Below, in pieces: positions 25,101 through 32,804 of a DNA stretch of 64,000 bases. Within the stretch, counting starts at the first letter, position 1. Each line of letters starts with the position of its first letter. This stretch comes from Dreissena polymorpha (Eukaryota > Mollusca > Bivalvia > Myida > Dreissenidae): positions 122,088,532 to 122,152,531 of the forward strand of contig NC_068355.1 in the NCBI RefSeq assembly GCF_020536995.1. The letters are read 5' to 3'. The notes beneath the pieces are model-generated. The model made no database searches and was not told the origin of the DNA. It saw nothing but the letters and a program-made list of their open reading frames with translations. Made by a program: the position numbers and the translations under genes.

Positions 25101-28100
25101 AAAATCATCCGACCATAACCGGCTTATAATATGCACATCTCCTGTTGGTAGTGAAGCTTCCCATAAAATTTCATTGAATTCATGTAATAAGTTGCTGAGA
25201 AATAGCTCGGACAAGAATTGCACTATATGTACAATGGAAAATTTCAAATGGCCATAACTCTGTGGAAAATCATCCGACGAGAACCGGCTGATAATATGCA
25301 CATCTCCTGTTGGTAGTGAAGCATCCCATAAAGTTTCATTGAATTCCCGTCATTAGTTGCTGAGAAATTGCTCGGACAAGAATTGCTCTATATGTACAAT
25401 GGAAAATTTCAAAGGGCCATAACTCTGTGAAAAATCATCCGACCAGAACCCGCTGATAATATGCACATCTCCTCTTGGTAGTGATGCTTCCCATAAAGTT
25501 TCATTGAATTACAGTCATTAGTTGCTGAGAAATAGCCCAGACAAGAATTGCACTATATACACAGTAAATGGAAAATTTCAAAGGGCCATAACTCTGTAAA
25601 AAATCATCCGACCAGAACCCGCTGATAATATGCACATCTCCTCTTGGTAGTAAATCTTCCCATGAAGATTCATTGAATTCCGGTCATTAATTGCTGAGAA
25701 ATAGTCCTGACAAGAATTGCACTATATGTACAGTTAATAAAAAATTTAAAAGGGCCATAACTCTGTGACAAATCATCCGACCAAAACCCGCTGATAATAT
25801 GCACATTTCCTCTTAATAGTGAAGCTTCCCATTAAGTTTCATTGAATTCCGGCCTTTAGTTGCTGAGAAATAGCCCGGACAAAAATTGTTCACGGACGGA
25901 CAGACGGACTGACGAAGCGGCGACTATATGCTCCCCCCCAAATTTTTTGGGGGAGCATAAAATGTCAAATTAACATGGATAATAGAAAATATTGTGAAAT
26001 ACTTTATTTATAAATTAGAAACTAGATAACACTTCTAAAATGATTGCAAGTTTCCATGACTCATTGAGGAATAAACCATGTAAAATGTTAGTTTTGCAAA
26101 TTTATATAGTTATGGGAAACAACTACATTAAATTTAAATATCAAAGCTTTTTTTATAATTGTATATGTACCGGTAAAACACCGCTTCATTCGTAAGAATG
26201 TCATTTGAGCCTAGATGAAGATACAGCTGTTGAACATCCATCTTCCGCAAGTCTCTCAACAATGCATGGCGAAAACGATCACAAGAAAATTTGGCACCTT
26301 TGAAAACAGAGTTGGCGAATGTCTGTGTAAATAAATCACAAATATACATGAATGAATACACAAGGAAAATTCATGCTTTGCCTCAAGATTAAAATGAAAA
26401 GTTTGCAATTACAATTCCCTACAATCTGTAAAATATTCCACACGCTTAAATAAAATATATAACCATGCAAATTAGTTAGAAAACGCAATGATGCCAATCA
26501 TTGCACATAAGCATAATAAGTTTAACTTTATATTGATGACAAATACTGTAATCATACGAAGCTTAGGACTTGACATTTGAACTGTTTAAGTATAAAGAAA
26601 TGAAATAATTACATCATTTATAGAAACTATGAGTATCACGTTTAAATGGTGGCATTTCGTGTTTTCTCAAAAATGTTTACAAAAACAGTAAACATTTAAA
26701 CGACTGTTGATATCAACATAATCCATTTTAGTTCATTACGTTACAATGTTGCAAAACTTATTAAAAGCTGTTAAAAAAAGACTGGTATACATTTGTATCA
26801 TGTATGCCAGATGGCCCTTATTCACAACAGCGTAAACATAACAAAACACCATGTACGACCTAGACGGCTTGAATATTTGACACACGTCGGCACAAAGTGC
26901 TCGGGAAAATTTTCCAGCTATTTGTTGCATGATCATTCCCCGAATTGTCTTGAACATTTGACGCGCGTCAGCACAACGTGCATGAGGAAATTTTTTCCGA
27001 CATTTATTCATCCGCATTCATTTTTAATTTAATAAACAGATACTCGTTTTTATGTACATCTTGTTAGGTAGAAAATAATAAAAAATTTACACAGATGTAG
27101 TCTTATTGAAGAAATGTGGGATCAATATTTATTTGTCTTTGTTATAAAATACTATGGCATGTAAGTAGAAAATGTGTACCCAATGACTCAACAACAGCAA
27201 GAACAGTTGGTTTTAATATGACGTCATTGCCCAAATGGGTTATGATCTGAATATAACTTCTGGAAATAATCATTACTTTCAGTTTGGAAATGCGATGTCA
27301 ATGACGCTTTTATAACTGACATATGGATACCGTTTAAACGGTAACCTTTTGTTTATTTCATTAATCATTTCGTTTTAACGTTTAGAAAAATGTGTACATG
27401 TGATACCATTAATAGAAACAAACCTGAAACTGTAATTACTGTTCTATACCATTGTCATTACATATTCTCATCAGAGATTGGCAGGCATTTGACAGCTATA
27501 TCATCAGGAAGAATATCCTTAATCCGATGAGCATTGGAGTCCCCAGCAATACGGTTCACTTTTCTCCTGTCTTGGGCACCTGAAAAAATAAAAGGAAAAT
27601 GCTTCCTGACACAACACTGCATCCTGTTCAAAAGAGCCTGCGTAATAAATCTACTAATTATAAAAAGACAAGTCTTAACAACCAAAATACTACCTTAACA
27701 ATACTATTGCAACAAGACTAATAAGGACGACTAAACTTGTCTTATGTGTATCTAACTACACAAAAAGAATATAAACAAAACAGATCAATCACGCTTTAAT
27801 AAAAATAAAGGTCACACAAGTTAAAAAGCACTAGTTTTCAATAATCAATAAGTGTCAAAATTGCAATACACTGGTCAGTGTTCAGTGCAAATATCACTAT
27901 GAACATGTCAAAAGTGTCAATTATTGCACTAGTGTGTAACACACTGAATGTGTCCAAATGCGCGAAACACCTGTTTTTTAATAATTAGTATTAAAGTGTC
28001 ACTCAAAATTGCAATCCACTGGTAAGTGTTCATTCAATGCAAATATCACACAGTCACTATAAACACATCAAAAGCGTCAATTATTGCACTAGTGTAAAAC

Positions 28101-28477
28101 ACACTGTAAGTGTCCAAATGCGCGAAGCACGTGTTTTTAATAGATCACAAAATGGGTAATAAAACGCACAGTTGAACTTAAGATGAAAAGTAAACAAAAA
28201 TCCTTCGTTCACTCACACCGAGTAACTAGGACTTGGTCGCGAAAATGAATGCCACTTTGAATTATACACTTTACAACGTCGAAATACACCAAATCACAAT
28301 TAAAAGATAGCTATTGTAAGTTCAAAAACAAAACTGAAATATATAAGCGCCGAAATGACTTCTTGATCTCAAAACAATGTCACAAACGTATACAATACCG
28401 GATCTCAACCGTTTGAAAGCTCGTGTGCAATCAAAAGGGAAGATTATTCCAACGATGTTTTTTTCTTGTTTCTCCAT
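16479..28477 (-). CDS. C2H2 zinc-finger gene, partial exon set
   Basis: Four exons join in phase: 26322-26171, a 34-nt microexon 21545-21512, 20621-20484 and 16649-16479. The last two carry zinc fingers: CPECSVVCSNEDALLSHF with H-x4-H spacing, then YSCKWISCKEDF and KCCRWGDCTKVLSF with later His pairs. The C-x-W-x2-C form recalls fingers of chromatin regulators, but I cannot name the gene. The N-terminal part (FSCDRFRHALLRDLRKMDV) is not recognised. Two further exons upstream (28477-28399 with ATG, and 27579-27462) are compatible with each other but not directly with 26322, so at least one exon is missing between them. The final exon ends at a good donor (GAT then GTGAGT), so more exons should lie at lower coordinates, perhaps across the N gap. 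Confidence 0.6.
17503..17684 (-). CDS. Open segment with a 2A-like peptide (DVENNPGP)
   Basis: After an acceptor (TTCTTTAG) the frame codes TYKHFPPTMWIKLFGLMILG, then SQRMLMLLNDVENNPGP, followed directly by a possible donor (GTACTT); the frame itself runs on to a stop near 17470. The end matches the 2A consensus D-V/I-E-x-N-P-G-P with the usual upstream Leu-rich stretch. 2A peptides cause ribosome skipping; they occur in RNA viruses, in several LINE clades and in some invertebrate immune proteins. The segment sits in an intron of the zinc-finger gene and its length (182 nt) does not fit that gene's phases, so it is more likely a LINE remnant or part of another gene. Confidence 0.45.
17827..18147. 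mobile_element. 321-bp TTAA MITE with 27-bp perfect inverted repeats
   Basis: The left end TTAAAGCCACACACCTTGAA and the right end are exact reverse complements over 27 bases. TTAA sits at both borders, as in piggyBac-type insertions. The interior is AT-rich and non-coding. The perfect ends suggest a young insertion. Confidence 0.8.
18154..19205 (+). mobile_element. Tandem-core element, family C, six core units
   Basis: Head AACAAGAGTGCTAAACTGTC, then six units of about 154 bp (TGACCTAGTTTTTGACCCGG, GACCAAATTTGGTGAAGATC, GAGAGCGGACACCATGC), then a tail with GCCGCCGCCCGCC and the ACGTCCCGTTTT...GCGTATAAAA end. Non-coding. It starts 6 bp after the 321-bp TTAA MITE. Confidence 0.7.
19757..20218 (+). 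mobile_element. Tandem-core element, family B, two core units
   Basis: Head AACAAGAAATGTGGTTGTCA, two cores (TGACCTTGAAGGATGACCTT; ATGTGCAGCTCCATGAGATA), an (AC)n tract at 20131-20150, and the tail CCCCCGATCTTTCGATCCGG-GGGCATAAAAA. Best preserved copy of family B. Confidence 0.65.
20484..20621 (-). CDS. Zinc-finger exon (CPEC...H-x4-H)
   Basis: This is a 46-codon exon, phase 0 at both ends, acceptor TTTAAAG and donor ATG-GTATGA. The finger reads CPECSVVCSNEDALLSHF and is followed by a basic linker (KQPETGKESKIKLIGSPM). An alternative donor (GAGA-GTAAAA) would shorten it and change phase; it scores worse by eye. Confidence 0.68.
20764..21070 (+). mobile_element. Tandem-core element, family D, copy 1
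   Basis: Head AACAAGAGCTGTCTCCGTAG, core TATGAGCATTTTTCGAAACC, tract GACGGACAGACAGACATCAG, tail GCCCTCCTTCGGCGGCATAAAA. It is followed by the start of a family C core. The same composite recurs at 23842. Confidence 0.65.
21512..21545 (-). CDS. 34-nt microexon of the zinc-finger gene
   Basis: A good acceptor (AATAATTTCAG) and donor (CAG-GTCAGT) bracket 34 bases coding DVADLCDLVHQ. It takes phase 2 from exon 26322-26171 and returns phase 0 to exon 20621-20484. Without it those two exons cannot join, since a direct splice hits a stop. The case rests on borders and phase only. Confidence 0.5.
21894..22282. mobile_element. hAT-like MITE inserted in a tandem-core element
   Basis: Ends CAGTGCTGCAGCTAGG and (other strand) CAGTGCTCCAGCTAGG match at 15 of 16. 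GTATTG precedes the left end and GTATTGCA follows the right end, so the target copy is at least 6 bp and may be the 8 bp typical of hAT. The interior has AAAGGGCACTTT motifs, a poly-A run and no gene. Confidence 0.55.
22493..23234 (+). mobile_element. Tandem-core element, family C, copy 2 (nested)
   Basis: Head AACAAGAGCGCCGCATGACG, four units of about 150 bp, then a GCCTTCCGCCCGCCCGCC tract and the palindromic tail ATACGTCCCGTATTTTATAC-GGGCGTATAAAA. Host core sequence resumes on the other side (AGCAATATGTCAAAGGACAT). Confidence 0.7.
23842..24170 (+). mobile_element. Tandem-core element, family D, copy 2
   Basis: Near-identical to 20764-21070, including about 25 bp of upstream flank (TATTTTCAATTAAATTGTTA) and the family C core that follows. 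It carries one extra short internal repeat (GCATTTTTCGAAATCTGAAT). Confidence 0.65.
24183..24602 (+). mobile_element. Family C core units with a different tail
   Basis: Two core units (AGAGAGCGGACACCATACTT; TGACCCGGCATGACCCATAT) end in GACAGACAGACAGACAGTGC and a CCCTCTTTTCTTCGAAAGGG hairpin plus GGCATAAAA. The head seems to be the family D element just upstream, so the composite may be one unit interrupted by family D. Confidence 0.5.
24770..25961 (+). mobile_element. Tandem-core element, family E, six core units
   Basis: Head ACAAGAAACCGTTTGAGACG, then six units of about 165 bp (AAAGGGCCATAACTCTGTGA; ATCATCCGACCAGAACCCGC), then GACGGACAGACGGACTGACG and a terminal hairpin of CCCCCCCAAATTTTTTGGGG plus AGCATAAAA. 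The terminal hairpin is nearly perfect. Confidence 0.7.
26171..26322 (-). CDS. Coding exon upstream of the zinc fingers
   Basis: The exon is 152 nt with acceptor TTTACACAG and donor CCG-GTACAT, and codes TFANSVFKGAKFSCDRFRHA followed by LRDLRKMDVQQLYLHLGSND. Codon use looks protein-like and the frame is open throughout. The domain is not recognised. It starts in phase 0 and ends in phase 2. Confidence 0.55.
27462..27579 (-). CDS. Candidate second exon of the zinc-finger gene
   Basis: After acceptor TTTTTTCAG only one frame is open; it codes AQDRRKVNRIAGDSNAHRIK and then ILPDDIAVKCLPISDEN. It ends either at a donor (AAT-AT/GTAATG) or at a stop TAA (27460-27458), in which case it would be the last exon of a separate small gene. 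The role is unknown. Confidence 0.4.
28399..28477 (-). CDS. Candidate first coding exon
   Basis: An ATG at 28477 opens 26 codons (MEKQEKNIVGIIFPFDCTRA, FKRLRS) up to the donor CCG-GTATTG. Phase 1 fits the exon 27579-27462. The assignment is weak: it rests on frame, donor and position alone. The bases above 28480 may hold the promoter, but no TATA box was recognised. Confidence 0.3.
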
Positions 28478-29275
28478 TCGGTACCCCTCGCACGTTATTT
28501 GATTACGCTTTCTTCATATATGGTCATATTACACTCATTCATAACGTTTATTTATAGATGTTTGTGTTGTGACATATATGGTTATGATTACCATATAAGG
28601 TAAAGACGGCCAGGGACCAGAGTCGCTCTGTTAACAAGGCTGTTTATTAAAGCCATTATTTGTTGGATATATCCCCTATGTTGTATGACAGTTTAAGGCC
28701 GCAGATACATGTTTTTTTTTTCTTCATGATTGCTTACTCCTTTAAGTGGGCATCTTCTTACTTTACTTTTGTTGTTTTGCTGTAAAAGTTACGTTTCCCT
28801 GACAGTTAAAGGCTGCAGGTAGTCTTTCACCAGTTTTACTAGCGCTTTTACTTTATACAAATATTGGTTGTTTTATGTCTGACTGGTTAAGGTCGCAGCT
28901 CCAATTATTTACATATAGGTCTAAGTCAATTTTGTTGACAATAAGGTTAAGCAGTTCTTATTAACACTGCTTTTTTCTGGCAGTGTTTTTCTTATGGAGC
29001 ATACACATATAATTAAGTTATGCTTATTCTAGTGATCGTTGAACACCAATCCTATTGTTTTCAATTAATTTACTTCACTAGGTTTTATAATTTGTTATTA
29101 ATTAGCAGATGGATGATTTAAGCCTAGCTTATAATGCTTATTTGTCCTTAATTTTCACATATCTGACCTTAATCGTAAGGCTACGTTTATATTCATTCAG
29201 GGGCAACTACCCCCTTTTCGAATTGCGGTCCTCTCCCGTACTTCATGGGCGGCGGGGTTCCCGTTCCGGTCCCCT

Positions 29276-29461
29276 TTGTGGCGTGTTTTTACCACCCATT
29301 ATGCCTTTCTGGAAAGAATCTGTTCTATTTTTATCTTTTTTATGGCATTTTATAATAAATGCCCGTTTTCAATCAACAATATTGTGTTTGTTCTTTCCTT
29401 CAAGTCATACGAGTCCGTCCGGTCTATGACCTTTTCATTACCACCGAGGACAATACATAAA
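29276..29461. repeat. Duplicated segment J, copy 1
   Basis: From GTGGCGTGTTTTTACCACCC to ACCACCGAGGACAATACATA. It recurs nearly unchanged at 29873-30114. The reading frames in it are shared through the duplication and show no known domain. Confidence 0.8.
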
Positions 29462-29872
29462 TAATATTTTATGCACACATAAAAGATTTTATGTCATTGT
29501 ACGATTTCTTAATTGTTGAACATTATATTGGTTCAAGCCTTATATTTAATTACTTGTGTATAACCTCAGGGTGGGGTCACATGGGCTCTTTTGACCAATC
29601 AAATTCAGTGTTGGCCATTGTGGCCCTTTGTATCCTTTTAGACTAACGAGGAATCCAATATGGTCGAAATTAACAACCCACCTCCACCCCTTCTCCGCCA
29701 TAAGGTTTTGACTCCCGTACTATGTATGTTTTTACCTGTGTGTAAAACACATTTGTTTCTTATTTTACTGTTATACGCATCAAATATTTTTCTTTTATAC
29801 TTATTTTGGGCGTGTTTTTCCCGCCGTCATCACATTCAAATTCATGTTTTTGTATGTGTATATACGCGTGGC

Positions 29873-30114
29873 GTGTTTTTACCACCCATTATGCCTTTCT
29901 GGAAAGAATCTGTTCTATTTTTATCTTTCTTATGGCATTTTTTACCACCCATTATGCCTTTCTGGAAAGAATCTGTTCTATGTTTATCTTTTTTATGGCA
30001 TTTTATAATAAATGCCCGTTTTCAATCAACAATATTGTGTTTGTTCTTTCCTTCAAGTCATACGAGTCCGTCCGGTCTATGACCTTTTCATTACCACCGA
30101 GGACAATACATAAA
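29873..30114. repeat. Duplicated segment J, copy 2, with inner tandem
   Basis: Same as 29276-29461, but a unit of about 62 bp (ACCACCCATTATGCCTTTCT to TTATGGCATTTT) is present twice in a row. Near identity points to a recent event. Confidence 0.8.
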
Positions 30115-30189
30115 TTCACAATGGAAAGTTATAAAACGTTAAATCAATATATAGGTGAAATAAATGTTGCAAAAGAAAACACACACGCG

Positions 30190-30510
30190 TAAATGGTTCC
30201 ATTCTTAGACTGATTTCTTTGAAGGGTATGACTACACTGTTTCCATTTTCTAATAAATGTTAAATATTCAGAGCCTTGTGGATCTTAATCCCCAGCCCTT
30301 TTTGGCATCGTGGCAGCCAGATATTTGTACATGAAAATATACTCAATCAATACGTATGTATTCATATGTGAATAATTGGTTTGACTGTAGTTCTTTTCCA
30401 CCGGGAGCTTGTTAATACCAAATAACACTTTAAATAAATTTTCATCAACCTCAACAGCCAGGGCCAATCTAACACACTAAATGAACAGCGAGGTGTTAAA
30501 GTGCTCACGT
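30190..30510. repeat. Dispersed repeat H, copy 1
   Basis: AAATGGTTCCATTCTTAGAC through GAACAGCGAGGTGTTAAAGT matches 36689-37024 in the same orientation with scattered changes. The family is not recognised. A 60-residue minus-strand frame in it is not kept in the other copy, so coding is unlikely. Confidence 0.75.
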
Positions 30511-30588
30511 TTTGTGACATCTCCATTTCTTGTTATACAACCAACTGTCCCATGTCAACGTGACTTGGTGTGAAATCACCAAATGTTG

Positions 30589-31105
30589 TTAAAGGGGCCT
30601 TTTCACAGATTTTGGCATTTTTTAACTTATTCATTAAATGCTTTATATTGATAAATGTAAACATTGGATCGTAAAAGCTCCAGTTAAAAATCAAGAATAA
30701 AATTAAAAAAAGGAAAAGAACATTGCCCGGAGCAGGTTTCGAACCAGTGACCCCTGGAGTCCTGCCAGAGTCCTGAAGTAAAAACGCTTTAGCCTACTGA
30801 GCTATTCCGCCGAGTACACACACTTGTCGTATTTTATACCTTATATAAGCAATCTTCGTAGTTTCACAAAATTTAACGACAAAAACAGAACTCTCCAAAT
30901 TATTCAATCGTTTCGCGTTGCAACGCTTTATAATTTTTAGGTTTTAAAATCGTCAAAAGATGCATATAATGGCTATATTAGACCATGGTAAATGTTCAGT
31001 ATAACTGTTTCCTCTCAAATATCATAACTAAAACGAAAATTTGCGAATCTGAAACAACTTTTTTCAATTTTGTCAATTTACCAAAGCGTGAAAAGATCCC
31101 TTTAA
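30589..31105 (+). mobile_element. TTAA-flanked MITE with tRNA-like core, copy 2
   Basis: Starts TTAAAGGGGCCTTTTCAC and ends CGTGAAAAGATCCCTTTAA. Outer arms match copies 1 and 3, for example GAACTCTCCAAATTATTCAA and CGTTGCAACGCTTTATAAT. The tRNA-like unit is at 30724-30814. Confidence 0.75.
30724..30814 (-). other. tRNA-like Pol III unit in MITE copy 2
   Basis: On the minus strand the A box is TAGCTCAGTAGG and the B box GGTTCGAAACC, both near consensus. A long variable arm is implied by the spacing. No matching acceptor stem was found by eye. The 5' half differs clearly from that of copies 1 and 3. Confidence 0.6.
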
Positions 31106-32777
31106 AGTAACGTGTCCACACATTGGGACAATATGTAATGCGATAACCTAATTTTGAAAAATGAGTTGCGTCTAAGATTATGCAATAGCGAACATATTCC
31201 TTGCCTTCAGCGAGTGAGAGTAGTTTTAGACAATTAATCATAAACCAATCGAGCATGTTTTTTACACGTTTGGATATAAGTGAAGACCGCTTGCAAATAC
31301 CTGTAGCATGTGTGGATTCAAAAAAATAGGAATATTTATATTTTTATACCAATATTCGGATACTGAATAACTATCCGGTATCCGGATATTCGGATATTCG
31401 AATAATGGTTGACATCCATAGAATTAATGTATATTAAATCTCGTTATTTGTATATTCTTATCTAAAGTATTTCTGTTTCTTGCATCAATAAATCAGGTTT
31501 GATTGTATTTTCATCAACTAGAAAACTATCATACATTAAAACATACCAGCACATATCATTGAATCTCTTATTATCGGTCATCCTCATAGTATCGCGCTTT
31601 TAACGAAAAACTGTCAAGAAGTGCTGGAAAGTTAATGGTTTTTCAATTTTTAGAACTTGTAATTTATTTCATGGTTATTCACGACTATAACGACGATCAT
31701 TCTTATGATTTCCGGTGTTCTTTGGAATGTAAGTCATGTTTATTCCAGGGTGATGCTATGATTTTTAATTACGTAACACACAATTATGTTAGTGTGTTAG
31801 TGTGTTTATGGATAAATAGTACCTTCAAATGTTTTTAGAACTAGCACATACGCATAGTAACAAATCTTAGCAACCAATCAGAAGGGCCGATACTATGAGA
31901 CAATTGTGCATGAAACAGATTACTACAAGGAGCCAGTATTTTGTCAAAACATTGTCCATTTAAATGCAGTTTTCGTTGTTATGTCCAAGAATATACATTC
32001 AAATATATATTGACATATAACACATGCGATTTTTATTTATTTATTCACTTCCAAAATTCGTATGTATTCATTAAGAGGGCCGATACTATGGACAGACATT
32101 TTCCTGTTGATGTGATAGTCTGATCGTCGATTGATAAGCAATTAAATATAAGTGCTTTTAAACTCATAAACAGAAACTCTGCCATAGTTTAATTAATTAA
32201 ATGAGGAGCAATGGTTGACAAAAAATTACTATTACCATGTAAGAAGCTGTAATCGTATGTTTTGAATCGTGTATGCCTTCTTACTTTCCAATGCGTTATA
32301 ATATTTCTAGATTACTTGGAGCAACAACTTAATGTATATTTCACATGAATACACATGCCTTCTAATAAGATCAATACTTCGAGGTTTAAAAAGAACACGA
32401 TTCAAGTCAACAGATAATCTCTGGAGCCCCCTTGCAATAACCTTTTTCGAAAAAAGTGTAACTTAGATCGTATCTTAATATATTCATATACGGATATTGC
32501 GCACGGCTTAAAACCACGAGACAACAAACAATGCCATGTTTTAGGTCTAATGACAAACTCAAATACAAATAAGGCTGCTGTTAGTCTTGATGAAAATGGA
32601 TGGCGTTAGCAAATCACAAGTTCACATGACCTCATATCCAATTTCAAGTACAATCAATATCTACTATTGCCATTTTTGTATGTCCCGTATATTGTCCCTA
32701 AAAGCGAAAACTTTTCCTACAAAGTCATAGCGTCATAACAATCACGTGGTCTTTCGGTGTCTGATGTTGTAAGAGAG
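31106..32777. other. Upstream region of the VDE-like gene
   Basis: Holds ATTCGGATAT-type short repeats (31350-31405) and the CATAGTATCG motif set. No further exon of the VDE-like gene was recognised here. Confidence 0.5.
31585..32090. repeat. CATAGTATCG inverted motif set
   Basis: CATAGTATCG at 31585 and two reverse copies CGATACTATG at 31888 and 32081, the latter two preceded by AGGGC. It may mark the ends of one MITE inside another; the rest of the arms is too diverged to tell. Confidence 0.35.
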
Positions 32778-32787
32778 TATAAAAAGG
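32778..32787 (+). promoter_or_regulatory. TATA box of the VDE-like gene
   Basis: TATAAAAAGG lies 27 bases before the first in-frame ATG and 57 before the second. With normal TATA to start-site spacing (about 30 bases) transcription would begin near 32808, after the first ATG (32805). That favours the second ATG at 32835, which begins directly with a compact signal peptide. Confidence 0.45.
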
Positions 32788-32804
32788 ATGCACTGCTAAA
32801 TACA

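Noticed and set aside
26736-27032. Overlapping 79- and 93-codon frames on both strands
   Set aside because: They come from a two-fold imperfect repeat (GACGCGCGTCAGCACAACGT type) without splice signals in phase with neighbours.
29660-30082. 140-codon frame with hydrophobic stretches
   Set aside because: Most of it is duplicated segment J with its inner tandem; no domain and no conserved start between copies.
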